Positions 55,638-63,263 of a DNA stretch of 64,000 nucleotides are shown here, piece by piece. The translations under genes and the position numbers were made by a program. The notes under the pieces were generated by a model. It was not told the DNA's origin. It saw only the letters and a program-made list of their open reading frames with translations, and did no database searches. This DNA comes from Halopiger goleimassiliensis. Lineage in GTDB: Archaea > Halobacteriota > Halobacteria > Halobacteriales > Natrialbaceae. Numbering within the stretch: the first letter of the stretch is position 1; the number at the start of each line of letters is the position of its first letter. The stretch lies in the NCBI RefSeq assembly GCF_000455345.1, contig NZ_HG315690.1:248001-312000 (forward strand), written 5' to 3'.

Positions 55638-56024
55638 TCAGTCCTCGTCGAACCCGAACGTTCGCCGTAACTCCCGTTCGATCCCGTCGACGAGAGCCGT
55701 CAGGGCCTCGTCGAACTGCTCGTGGTCGGAGACGGCACCGACCCGCTGCTCGACGTCGTCGGGGAGTTCCACGCGGAACTCGCCGTGGTCGGCTCCCGAA
55801 CTCTTCCCGCTCGTCTCGTCCGCGGACCGTGGCTCCGCGCTGGCCTCGTAGAACGGTTCGCTCTCGGCGAGGACCTGTCGATCGATCGCCTTCAGCACTC
55901 GCGAATCGTACTCCCCGTGGAGTTGCTGGTAGGCCCGCGAGTACGCCGCCTCGAGTTCCTCGAAGTAGTAGACGTACTTGTCCTCGAACTTCTCGGGGTC
56001 GAACTCGGTGGGTCCGTCGCTCAT
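55638..56024 (-). CDS. DUF5783-like acidic helical protein
   Basis: A 128-residue haloarchaeal protein, probably the DUF5783 family. The helical N-terminus (FDPEKFEDKYVYYFEELEAAYSRAYQQLHGEYDSRVLKAIDRQVLAESEPFY) is followed by a Ser/Ala linker and a C-terminal helical pair (DDVEQRVGAVSDHEQFDEALTALVDGIERELRRTFGF). No catalytic motif. Transcribed on its own, divergent from the zinc-ribbon gene to the right. Family name recalled, function unknown. Confidence 0.8.
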   Translation of the reverse strand: MSDGPTEFDPEKFEDKYVYYFEELEAAYSRAYQQLHGEYDSRVLKAIDRQVLAESEPFYEASAEPRSADETSGKSSGADHGEFRVELPDDVEQRVGAVSDHEQFDEALTALVDGIERELRRTFGFDED

Positions 56025-56150
56025 AGCAGTCGCTGCGGGAGCGAGCCGGTAAACGGTTGGGAACCGGACCGGGAACGCGTCGACCGGAACGGGGACCCCG
56101 ACTCGAGCGATGCCCGCAGGCTTACGGTCCTCACGCGCCTAGGGCCGGCG

Positions 56151-56474
56151 ATGAGCGTCACCGTCCGCTACACCTGTCCCCACTGCAACGCCGTCGTCAG
56201 TCTCGAGCGGCCGCCGGATCTGGCCGACCGCTCGGTCACGACGGTCCCCCAACCGGGGTGGGAGTATGCGGAGCCCGACGATCCGGACCGCGAGTCGGCC
56301 GACGGGATCGAGTTCCTCTGCGGCGAGGACGGGCCCGTCACCGATCTCGAGGGCGACCCCGTGGAGGGCTGCGGCCGGCCGTTCTACCTGAACTTCGTAC
56401 GCTACGAACAGGGGATCGAACTCGAGCCCGATCCGCCGACCTACGGCGGGCCGCGGTTCGATTTCAACGCGTAG
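56151..56474 (+). CDS. Small zinc-ribbon-like protein
   Basis: A 107-residue protein with YTCPHCNAVVSL at residues 8-19 (CxxC), then FLCGEDGPVTDLEGDPVEGCGRPFYLNF, giving four Cys suitable for one zinc. The body is a small beta structure with an acidic Asp/Pro linker (QPGWEYAEPDDPDRES). Possibly a cold-shock or RNA-associated zinc ribbon, but no family was recognised. Monocistronic, ATG directly at the end of a GC-rich upstream region. Confidence 0.8.
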   Translation: MSVTVRYTCPHCNAVVSLERPPDLADRSVTTVPQPGWEYAEPDDPDRESADGIEFLCGEDGPVTDLEGDPVEGCGRPFYLNFVRYEQGIELEPDPPTYGGPRFDFNA

Positions 56475-56587
56475 GGTCCGGCCGACGGTTCGGCGTCTGC
56501 CGAAATCGATGAATCAAGGGCGAAGCGAAGACCGACGGAACTCCCCTCTCGGAAAAAGATAATTACACTGCCACATCAGAACGACGT

Positions 56588-57796
56588 ATGGGTGAGACGT
56601 ACTCGCTGAGGTGCCTGTTCTTCGTCGACGGCGTTGAGAACAACCCGGCGTTCGTCCGCCGGACCGTCGAATCACTTCGAGCGAACGGCTTCGAGACGAC
56701 TTCTGACTCCAAGGACCGCGACGAGACGATAGGGCGGTATGTGGTCGGCGGTGAGACGAAAACCGATACTGACGCCACGCTCGACGAGGTCACCAGCGAG
56801 ATCGCCGACAGCGGCAGCGGGACGATCGAGAGCCGGATCGACGACTTCCGCGTGGAGATCCGATTCGATCTCGATGGCGAGACGAACAATCCGTTGACGC
56901 TCCACGGACCGAGAAAAGCCGCGTTCGAAGAGTACGACGTTCCTCGAGACGTGGCCCGTGATCGTGCGGATCGGCTCGCCGACGCGATCGCCGATCTCGC
57001 GGGCGAGATCGACCCGTGGTTCTGCGTCGCGTGGTTCCCCTACCCGTACAAGGACGTTCACCCGGTTCCAGTAGCGGGAAAGCCGCCGGAGAGCGGGCTC
57101 GAGACGCTGGGATGGGTGACGGTGTTCGGCGAGCCGTTCCACGAGCGGTTCGGCGGTCGCGACAGACTGCTCGAGGCACCCGCGTGGAACGTTCGAGACC
57201 TCGATACCGGGGCTGTCGTTCTCCGCGAGGCAGCGGTACCGGATGCCGGCCGTAACGATGTGGATCTCGGTCCCGCTCCGTCGACTGACGAGTACCTCTT
57301 CGAGGGGGAGTCCCTCGCAGACCTGCGGGCCGAGATCGAACGCCAGCGGAGTACGTACGTCGATCCGTTCCGCGACCTCGAGGACGGCGAACTGGCGAGC
57401 GACGTAGTGGTGTGTGAGACACACGCCCCCTTCGCGTTCGAGGGAATAGATTACGCGACATTCCCCGATGATCTCGACAGGGACGACCGGTGTCACGTGC
57501 TGTGCGTCCGCCGCGACGGTGATGCGCTCTGGGCGGCGAACAACGACGAATTTATCCGCCGACTCGTCGACACCGACGGCAAACCGATCGGTGACCGTCC
57601 CGACGGTGTCTCGTCGGATCGGGAGTTCATTTCGCTGCTGGTGGCGACCGCGTACGACGACGACACGTCGCTGGATCTGTACCGCATGGACGGTCCCGAC
57701 GATCCGAGCGTTATCGGTGGTCTCCTCGGCAGCGAACGCGTTCCCGAGGGGGAGAGCGTCTGGCAGGATAGAGACGAGCCAGTCACGCGTGAGTGA
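56588..57796 (+). CDS. Unrecognised 402-residue protein, possibly immunity-like
   Basis: No firm family. The central part (about residues 95-220), WFCVAWFPYPYKDVHPVPVA and then LETLGWVTVFGEPFHERFGGRD followed by LLEAPAWNVRDLDTGAVVL, recalls Imm52-like immunity domains in spacing (Trp-rich strand, GW-strand, Leu-Gly-Gly-type hairpin), but this is a weak pattern match. The C-terminal part (about 255-402) is an acidic alpha/beta domain (FAFEGIDYATFPDD; ATAYDDDTSLDLYRMDGPDD). A TATA-like AAGATAATTAC near 56556-56566 lies shortly upstream. No toxin gene is adjacent. Slightly less GC-biased than its neighbours. Confidence 0.75.
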   Translation: MGETYSLRCLFFVDGVENNPAFVRRTVESLRANGFETTSDSKDRDETIGRYVVGGETKTDTDATLDEVTSEIADSGSGTIESRIDDFRVEIRFDLDGETNNPLTLHGPRKAAFEEYDVPRDVARDRADRLADAIADLAGEIDPWFCVAWFPYPYKDVHPVPVAGKPPESGLETLGWVTVFGEPFHERFGGRDRLLEAPAWNVRDLDTGAVVLREAAVPDAGRNDVDLGPAPSTDEYLFEGESLADLRAEIERQRSTYVDPFRDLEDGELASDVVVCETHAPFAFEGIDYATFPDDLDRDDRCHVLCVRRDGDALWAANNDEFIRRLVDTDGKPIGDRPDGVSSDREFISLLVATAYDDDTSLDLYRMDGPDDPSVIGGLLGSERVPEGESVWQDRDEPVTRE

Positions 57797-57870
57797 TCGC
57801 CGGATCCAGGCTCCGACCGAACTCTCGAGTCGAACACAACCCTTTTCGACGCCCGGAAGTAGCTAGTGAC

Positions 57871-58947
57871 ATGGACGAAGACGCCGTTCGCGACCGCCTC
57901 CGGACGGTCGAGGACCCCGAACTCGGCGACGACATCGTGTCGCTCGGACTCGTCAACGAGATCACCGTCGACGACGAGTCCGTCGCGGTCGATCTCGCGC
58001 TCGGAGCGCCCTACTCGCCCACCGAATCGGACATCGCCGCCGCGGTCCGCGAGGCGCTCGCGGACGCCGGCCTCGAGGTCGACCTGTCGGCGACCGTGCC
58101 GGACCGGGACGACCTCGCGAGCGAGGAACAGGTGCTGCCGAACGTGAAGAACGTCATCGCCGTCGCGTCGGGCAAGGGCGGCGTCGGCAAATCGACGCTC
58201 GCGGTGAACCTCGCGGCCGGACTCGCGGATCTGGGTGCGCGCGTCGGCCTGTTCGACGCCGACGTCTACGGGCCGAACGTGCCGCGGATGGTCGACGCGG
58301 ACGAACCGCCCCAGGCAACTGAGGACGAAACGCTCGTTCCTCCCGAAAAGTACGGCGTGAAGCTGATGAGCATGGCCTTCCTCACGGGGGAAGACGATCC
58401 AGTCATCTGGCGCGGCCCGATGGTTCACAAGGTGATCACCCAACTGACGGAGGACGTCGAGTGGGGCCACCTCGATTACCTCGTCGTCGACCTCCCGCCG
58501 GGCACCGGCGACACCCAACTCACGATGCTCCAGACGATGCCGGTCACGGGCGCGGTCATCGTCACGACGCCCCAGGACGTTGCCCTGGACGATGCCCGGA
58601 AGGGCCTGGAGATGTTCGCCAAACACGACACAGTCGTCCTGGGCATCGCCGAGAACATGTCGACGTTCGTCTGTCCCGACTGCGGGAACGACCACGACAT
58701 CTTCGGCTCCGGCGGCGGCGAACGGTTCGCCGACACCCACGAGATGCCGTTTCTCGGCTCGATCCCGCTCGACCCGGCAGTCCGTGAGGGCGGAGACGGC
58801 GGCGAACCGACCGTCCTCGCGGACGAGGGGACGACCGGCGAGGCGTTCCGGACGATCACCGAGAACGTCGCCAACAACACCGGCATCGTCCACCGCCGGG
58901 CCGTCGCACAGAGTCGTGGAACCGAAGCGACCTCGAGCGGACGGTGA
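57871..58947 (+). CDS. Mrp/Nbp35 family iron-sulfur carrier ATPase
   Basis: P-loop ATPase that assembles and transfers Fe-S clusters to apoproteins. The 358-residue protein starts with a MIP18/DUF59 domain (about 1-85: DRLRTVEDPELGDDIVSLGLVNE). The deviant Walker A GKGGVGKS is at residues 101-108. FVCPDCGNDHDIFG near residue 270 carries the CPxC pair that binds the bridging cluster. ATG at 57871 selected at the domain start. It is followed after 4 bp by the 76-residue gene, so the two form an operon. Confidence 0.95.
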   Translation: MDEDAVRDRLRTVEDPELGDDIVSLGLVNEITVDDESVAVDLALGAPYSPTESDIAAAVREALADAGLEVDLSATVPDRDDLASEEQVLPNVKNVIAVASGKGGVGKSTLAVNLAAGLADLGARVGLFDADVYGPNVPRMVDADEPPQATEDETLVPPEKYGVKLMSMAFLTGEDDPVIWRGPMVHKVITQLTEDVEWGHLDYLVVDLPPGTGDTQLTMLQTMPVTGAVIVTTPQDVALDDARKGLEMFAKHDTVVLGIAENMSTFVCPDCGNDHDIFGSGGGERFADTHEMPFLGSIPLDPAVREGGDGGEPTVLADEGTTGEAFRTITENVANNTGIVHRRAVAQSRGTEATSSGR

Positions 58948-58951
58948 TACA

Positions 58952-59182
58952 ATGAGCGAGGAGACGGATACCCGATTCGAGCCGGATCCCGAACGCGTCG
59001 CCCTGCTCCGGGAGGTCGCCGACGAGATCCGAGACGAGTCCAGCGAGAGCAAACAACTCGCGAACGTGCTCTACCGGACGAGCGACCTCTACGATCCGGA
59101 CGAGGACACCTCGCCCGAAGAGATCGTCCGCAACGTCAAGTTCATCCTCGAGGTCAACGAACGCGGCGGTCTCGACCGGTAA
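58952..59182 (+). CDS. Small acidic protein co-transcribed with Mrp ATPase
   Basis: A 76-residue acidic, helical protein: DPERVALLREVADEIRDESSESKQLANVLYRTSDLYDPDEDTSPEEIVRNVKFILEVNERG. There is no Cys, so it does not bind a cluster itself. It starts 4 bp after the Mrp/Nbp35 stop, and such tight linkage suggests a regulatory or adaptor role in Fe-S transfer, though this is inference. Family not recognised by name. Confidence 0.8.
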   Translation: MSEETDTRFEPDPERVALLREVADEIRDESSESKQLANVLYRTSDLYDPDEDTSPEEIVRNVKFILEVNERGGLDR

Positions 59183-59268
59183 TCGGCCGGTCGGTGTGCT
59201 TCTCGCCGACGCGACCGAGTAGGGTTCGCAGTCGCGGTACTTTTGGGTCACACGCTCGAGATGCGAGT

Positions 59269-59907
59269 GTGGACGCAAATCAGCGAACCCGGGCCAACCC
59301 CTACAACATGGACGAGACGTGCCGGAACTGTCCGGCCCTCCGTGAGACGCGTACGCAGGTGGTACACGGCTACGGGGACGTCGGCGCGGACTTCCTGTTC
59401 GTGGGCGAGCGGCCGACGCCCACCGCGGACGCGACGGGGGTCCCGTTCGTCCGCGAGGAGTCGACGCAGGGGACGAGTCTCCGCCGAATCCTCGAGCGCC
59501 TCGGGCTCTGCGACGCGACGTCACCTGCCGACGAACCGGCCCTCGAGAACGTCTACCTGACCCACCTCACGCGGTGTCGCCACCCCGAGCGGCCGCCGGC
59601 CGACGAGGAGGTCGCGAACTGCGAGCCGTATCTCGAGGCCGAGATCAGGATGATCAACCCGGAGATCCTGATTCCGGTCGGCGAGCGGGCGCTCGCGGAA
59701 CTCGGAACGGAGTACACGACGACGCCGGTCGAGGAACTCGCGTTGCCGGCGACCCACGCTTCGCGGATCAGGGGCCGCGGGTTCGAACTGGTCCCGATGA
59801 TCGAACCGGCCGAGCAGACCGACGAACAAACCCAGACGTGGGTCGAGACCTTCGCGGAGCTCCTGGCGACGGATTACAGACAGACGAAGGGGCGGCGAGA
59901 ACGCTGA
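59269..59907 (+). CDS. Uracil-DNA glycosylase family protein with Fe-S cluster
   Basis: Removes uracil from DNA in base-excision repair. The 212-residue protein has the N-terminal CRNCPALRETR (Cys pair), GADFLFVGERPTPTADATGVPF (catalytic GE-xP region, here GERP), and TRCRHPERPPADEEVANCEPYL with two more Cys, forming the 4Fe-4S motif of family 4/5-like enzymes. GERALAEL and a final TWVETFAELL complete the fold. The GTG at 59269 (start VDANQRTRANPYNMDE) is preferred over the ATG at 59308 since homologues begin with such a DANQ segment and a TATA-like GGTACTTTT lies about 27 nt before. Confidence 0.88.
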   Translation: MDANQRTRANPYNMDETCRNCPALRETRTQVVHGYGDVGADFLFVGERPTPTADATGVPFVREESTQGTSLRRILERLGLCDATSPADEPALENVYLTHLTRCRHPERPPADEEVANCEPYLEAEIRMINPEILIPVGERALAELGTEYTTTPVEELALPATHASRIRGRGFELVPMIEPAEQTDEQTQTWVETFAELLATDYRQTKGRRER

Positions 59908-59908
59908 C

Positions 59909-60133
59909 TTACCAGTAGGGGTTCTGCATCCACCGACGGGAGCGTGCGCCCAGGACGCTCAACGCACCGACGACGAGGACGGTCAGAACGATCGCGGCGA
60001 GCGTCGGGGTGAGCAGCTCGCCGGCCGACTCGAGCAGGTAGCTCGAGACGAAGCTGTAGATACCGATGGCGGCGAGGACGGCGATGCTCACGACGCCGAC
60101 CAGGCCGAGTAGGGTGAGGGTGCGATTTTCCAT
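59909..60133 (-). CDS. Small two-helix membrane protein
   Basis: A 74-residue membrane protein with two predicted helices: about residues 5-29 (TLTLLGLVGVVSIAVLAAIGIY) and 42-62 (LLTPTLAAIVLTVLVVGALSVL), followed by the basic ARSRRW. The ATG at 60133 is used, three residues after an upstream in-frame start. Convergent with uracil-DNA glycosylase, with the two stop codons almost adjacent. Family not recognised; no clear partner. Confidence 0.75.
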   Translation of the reverse strand: MENRTLTLLGLVGVVSIAVLAAIGIYSFVSSYLLESAGELLTPTLAAIVLTVLVVGALSVLGARSRRWMQNPYW

Positions 60134-60268
60134 ACGGGACACGTCTCAGCGAATCACTATAATTCATGTGCGTTGCGATCGGCGCATCCGCCGCTGCGCG
60201 ATCGGTGGCGCTCGGTCTGCGAGCCCGAAAGCGTCGCGTTCAAGGCTCGAGCGAGCGTACCTACGGAC

Positions 60269-61006
60269 ATGATCGTGGTCGTCCCGGTCGATCCACCCCG
60301 GCAGGACCTCGTCCTGTCGTCGCTCGTCGCGGAGTCGTCGCTCGATCCAGCTACGGCCGTCGACTGCTACGAGGCCGCAGTGACGGACGTCCTGCGTGCC
60401 GTCGCCGACAGCGGCGGCGACCTCCTGGTCAACTACCGCGACGCGGAGACGCTCCCGGACGACGTCGCGGACGGCGATCCGGAGGCCGAGGTGCGCGACC
60501 TCGCGGCGGCCGCCCTCGAGGACGTCGACGACGTACGATTCGAACGGCAAGTGGGATCGAGCCGATCGGGTCGCGTCGGCAACACGGTGACGCACCTGCT
60601 GGAACGCGAGGACGCCGACTCGGTCGCGGTGCTCGAGCCGACGGCTCCGCTCGTCGGCCGCTCCGAGATCGACAGCACCGCGATGGCGTTGCGCCGCCAC
60701 GACGTGGTCCTCGGGCCGTCCTCGGCCGGCGAAACCTACCTCGGGGCGTTCACCGAACCGATCGACTTCACCGACGCGTACGCGTCGCCGTCGCTCGCGA
60801 CGCTCGCCCGTCGGATCGGCGACGCCGGACTCGACCTCGGCTTCGCGCCACGGGTGCCGACGATCGAGAGCGAATCCGGACTCCGGGCGACGATCGCCGC
60901 GCTCGAGGCCCGATCGGTCGCCCAGCGACCAGGTGGTGACGCGACGGCGGCCGTCGTCGACCGGCACGGACTGGGTCTCGAGGGTGATGGCCCGCTCGAG
61001 TGGTGA
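60269..61006 (+). CDS. Nucleotidyltransferase-like (DUF2064/CofC-like) protein
   Basis: A 245-residue alpha/beta protein. MIVVVPVDPPRQDLVLSSLV at the start, then VNYRDAETLPDD, VAVLEPTAPLVGRSEIDS near residues 145-165 and VVLGPSSAGETYLGAF (about 175-190) follow the GT-A pattern of DUF2064 glycosyltransferase-like and CofC/MobA-like proteins. The DD or DxD metal motif is not obvious (LEPTAP replaces it), so catalysis is uncertain. ATG at 60269 chosen at domain start. A short T-run (61021-61028) follows the stop. tRNA-Ser lies 47 bp downstream. Confidence 0.7.
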   Translation: MIVVVPVDPPRQDLVLSSLVAESSLDPATAVDCYEAAVTDVLRAVADSGGDLLVNYRDAETLPDDVADGDPEAEVRDLAAAALEDVDDVRFERQVGSSRSGRVGNTVTHLLEREDADSVAVLEPTAPLVGRSEIDSTAMALRRHDVVLGPSSAGETYLGAFTEPIDFTDAYASPSLATLARRIGDAGLDLGFAPRVPTIESESGLRATIAALEARSVAQRPGGDATAAVVDRHGLGLEGDGPLEW

Positions 61007-61053
61007 CCGGAGACCGATAACCCTTTTTGAGCGGCCGGGGTAGACGGAGGCGA

Positions 61054-61137
61054 GGTGGGGTAGCGAAGCGGCCCAACGCGCCTGCCTTGAGAGCAGGTGG
61101 CTGTCAAGCCTCATGGGTTCGAATCCCATCCCCACCG
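61054..61137 (+). tRNA. tRNA-Ser (anticodon TGA)
   Basis: An 84-nt class II tRNA. The acceptor GGTGGGG (61054-61060) pairs with CCCCACC (61130-61136), discriminator G at 61137, and no encoded CCA. The anticodon arm CCTGC/GCAGG (61081-61085/61093-61097) frames the loop CTTGAGA with anticodon TGA at 61088-61090. A long variable arm (about 61098-61112) and T-arm ATGGG-TTCGAAT-CCCAT complete a type II serine tRNA. Reads UCA codons and possibly others by wobble. Confidence 0.95.
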
Positions 61138-61251
61138 TTGCTATCGCGAACAAATCCGTGAGCGACAGCAAAGTCGGTGGGATTCGAATGAGGCCAGTCG
61201 CGCGCAGCGAAGCGAGCACGTCTGGGCGTAGTTCGAATCCCATCCCCACCG
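61117..61251. repeat. Duplicated tRNA-Ser 3' end (attachment-site-like)
   Basis: The last 21 bp of the tRNA, including TTCGAATCCC and CCCCACCG (61117-61137), occur again, identical, at 61231-61251. In between, an inverted and shortened copy (CGGTGGGATTCGAATGAGG) lies at 61175-61193. Such direct repeats of a tRNA 3' end are the mark of site-specific integration, here with only about 93 bp left between, so an element may have been lost. The 61252-61583 region holds no supported gene. Confidence 0.7.
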
Positions 61252-61583
61252 CTTCTGCGACGAGCGATACGCGAGGAGCGAAGCGTGGACGATGGGATTT
61301 GACGAGAGCAACCCAGGGTGTTCGATCCGCTTCTCCCTGGCGTTTCTGCCCAGTAGTCGAGACCGATCGGGCCGATCCCTCTCGGTGCTCCTCTCGAGGT
61401 CGGTAACACGTACGGGTGCTCGAGCCTCGGGAGCCGCTTCCCGCCAGCGCCTCCGTGACAACGACCGGCGTACGACCGCGAGCGGAGCGTACGCCGGCGA
61501 TTCGAACTCGAGCCGGTGACGACACCTATCCCCGACATACTGGAAAAGATTTAATATGTTCTGTCAGGCTTGCTTTACACGAG

Positions 61584-61964
61584 ATGGCGTTCGACAAGAT
61601 GCGTATCTGGCTGCTCTTCGCAGTCGTCGGCGGAGTGGGAATCGGCTTCACAGCGGGCGTGATGGACCTCGGTGACAGCGGCGGGGTGATCGCGCTGGGG
61701 TTCGGTCTGCTGGTCGGGGCGGTGACCTACTGGTACTACCGCAAGATGAAACAAACTGGCGAGGTCGACGAACGATACATGCAGATCCAGGGGCGGGCCG
61801 CGATGTGGACCCAGTCGTTTTTCTTCGTCGGCCTCGGGGTGCTGGCGATCGTCCTCGTCTTCACCGACGTTGCGCTGCCGGTCGGGATGATCCTCATCGG
61901 GATGATCTTCGCCGGTATCGCCATCGACGAACTCTGTATCGAACTGTACCGACGCCGAATGTGA
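61584..61964 (+). CDS. Small membrane protein, DUF2178-like
   Basis: A 126-residue membrane protein with about four transmembrane helices: near residues 6-26, 33-49, 75-92 and 96-112. A loop, YYRKMKQTGEVDERYMQIQGRAAMWTQ, between helices 2 and 3 carries the EVDERY motif typical of DUF2178-like proteins that are encoded together with small XRE regulators. A TATA-like GATTTAATATG at about 61547-61557 gives a transcript starting just before the ATG. First of a three-gene set with the XRE protein (16 bp away) and the CPBP protease. Confidence 0.85.
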   Translation: MAFDKMRIWLLFAVVGGVGIGFTAGVMDLGDSGGVIALGFGLLVGAVTYWYYRKMKQTGEVDERYMQIQGRAAMWTQSFFFVGLGVLAIVLVFTDVALPVGMILIGMIFAGIAIDELCIELYRRRM

Positions 61965-61980
61965 GACGCAGGGCCGAACG

Positions 61981-62193
61981 ATGGAAAACAACCTGAAAGT
62001 CTGGCGGGCAAAGGAAGACCTCACGCAGGCCGAACTGGCCGAGGAGGTCGGCGTCTCGAGACAGACGATCAACGCGATCGAGGTCGGGCGGTACGACCCC
62101 AGCCTCGAGTTAGCGTTCAAACTGGCGAACCGCTTCGACTGTGCGATCGAGGACATCTTCGAGTACGATCCGGAAACGGGGGACGACTCCTGA
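61981..62193 (+). CDS. XRE-family helix-turn-helix regulator
   Basis: A 70-residue Cro/cI-type HTH: LKVWRAKEDLTQAELAEEVGVSRQTINAIEVGRYDPSLELAFKLANRFDCAIEDIFEYDPE. It is a member of the YozG/PBSX-like small repressor group found next to DUF2178 membrane proteins, which may sense a signal for it. Starts 16 bp after the membrane protein and is 6 bp before the CPBP gene. Target genes are probably its own operon. Confidence 0.93.
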   Translation: MENNLKVWRAKEDLTQAELAEEVGVSRQTINAIEVGRYDPSLELAFKLANRFDCAIEDIFEYDPETGDDS

Positions 62194-62199
62194 AAAACG

Positions 62200-62946
62200 A
62201 TGACCACGAACGCTACCGCGACTACTGACACGAACGGTCGACGTATCGCTACTCGAATCGGTATCGCCGTGGCGCTGATCGCCGTCGCCTACGTCGCCGG
62301 CAACCTCGTGGTGTACGGCGTCTTCGTCGGGGCCGGGGACGCGCTCGGTCCCGGCGGCGCGTTGCTGGTTCAGCTACTCGGTCTGCAAGCGACGTTCGCC
62401 CTGATTGGCGTGGCGTTTCTCCGGGGCGTCGTCGGCCGAGACTTCGTTCCGATCACGCGACCGACGCGCTCTGACGTGGCGATCGCCGCCGCGGCGATCG
62501 GTGCCACGCTCGTCCTGGCCGCGCTCCACGCGCTCGGAATCCGGCTGACGACGCTCGAGGCGGCCGGTACGGTGCCGATACCGGCCGAGATCGATCCGGG
62601 CGCGGTTCTCGTGGTCTTCGCCGCGGCGATCCTCGTGCCGTCGGTCGTCGAGGAACTGCTCTTCCGGGGCATCGTCCAGCGGTACGTGAGCGAGGTCTCC
62701 TCGATCGGGGTCGGAATCGCCGTCGCCACGGTGTTGTTCGTTCCCGTCCACGGGGCCGGTATCATCGCGACCGCGCCGACTGCCGTCGCCGGACTGGCCG
62801 TCGCGGGACTGCTCGCGACCGTCTCGATCGTGATCGGGTTCAGCTACGCCAGGACGGACAATTTCGTCGTGCCGATTCTCGTCCACGCCGGCTACAACGG
62901 GTTGAGCGGGATCGTGACGGAGTTGATCTACGCGCTCCCCCTGTAA
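62200..62946 (+). CDS. CPBP family intramembrane glutamic endopeptidase
   Basis: A 248-residue integral membrane protein of the CPBP (CAAX protease and bacteriocin-processing) family. EELLFRGIVQRYV near residues 151-163 is the catalytic EExxxR motif; FVPVHGAGI near residue 184 carries the second conserved His; the last His is in VPILVHAGYNGLSG. Seven or eight hydrophobic helices are visible. These Glu-type proteases process prenylated or small signal peptides. Part of the DUF2178-XRE-CPBP set, spaced by 6 bp. Confidence 0.92.
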   Translation: MTTNATATTDTNGRRIATRIGIAVALIAVAYVAGNLVVYGVFVGAGDALGPGGALLVQLLGLQATFALIGVAFLRGVVGRDFVPITRPTRSDVAIAAAAIGATLVLAALHALGIRLTTLEAAGTVPIPAEIDPGAVLVVFAAAILVPSVVEELLFRGIVQRYVSEVSSIGVGIAVATVLFVPVHGAGIIATAPTAVAGLAVAGLLATVSIVIGFSYARTDNFVVPILVHAGYNGLSGIVTELIYALPL

Positions 62947-63263
62947 TCCATCCGCGGTGACGACACTCACGGGCCGATATCGGTGCGGCGGGACTCGAGC
63001 CCATCGAACCGCCTCGTCAGCACGGTGGTGGCATCTCCCACCCGGATACCTATGTATCACGCGTGACGAGTACAGCGTATGAACGACGTCGTCGGACCGG
63101 CGGCACCCGTGGGCCGGTCGGCCCACCGCGGAACGGAGCCGCGAACGGAGGCGACTCCGATCTCGCGTTCGACGGATGTATCGCGACGCGACTCGATCGC
63201 TGATCGTCGTACCCGAACGAGACTACGCCGAGCCGAACGCCGACGACGGAGGGAGCGACGGGG
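62947..63263. other. Intergenic region before CBS membrane protein
   Basis: 317 bp without a supported gene. A TATA-like CCTATGTATCACG is at about 63049-63061, some 200 bp before the next ATG, so either a leader is present or the promoter lies closer. A possible short reading frame at 63079-63270 encodes an Arg-rich, non-acidic peptide and looks non-coding. Confidence 0.5.

Noticed and set aside
61104-61538. Leftward frames encoding GIRTHEA and GMGFEP-type peptides over the tRNA tail copies
   Set aside because: Such sequences are the familiar false proteins created by antisense translation of tRNA 3' ends.
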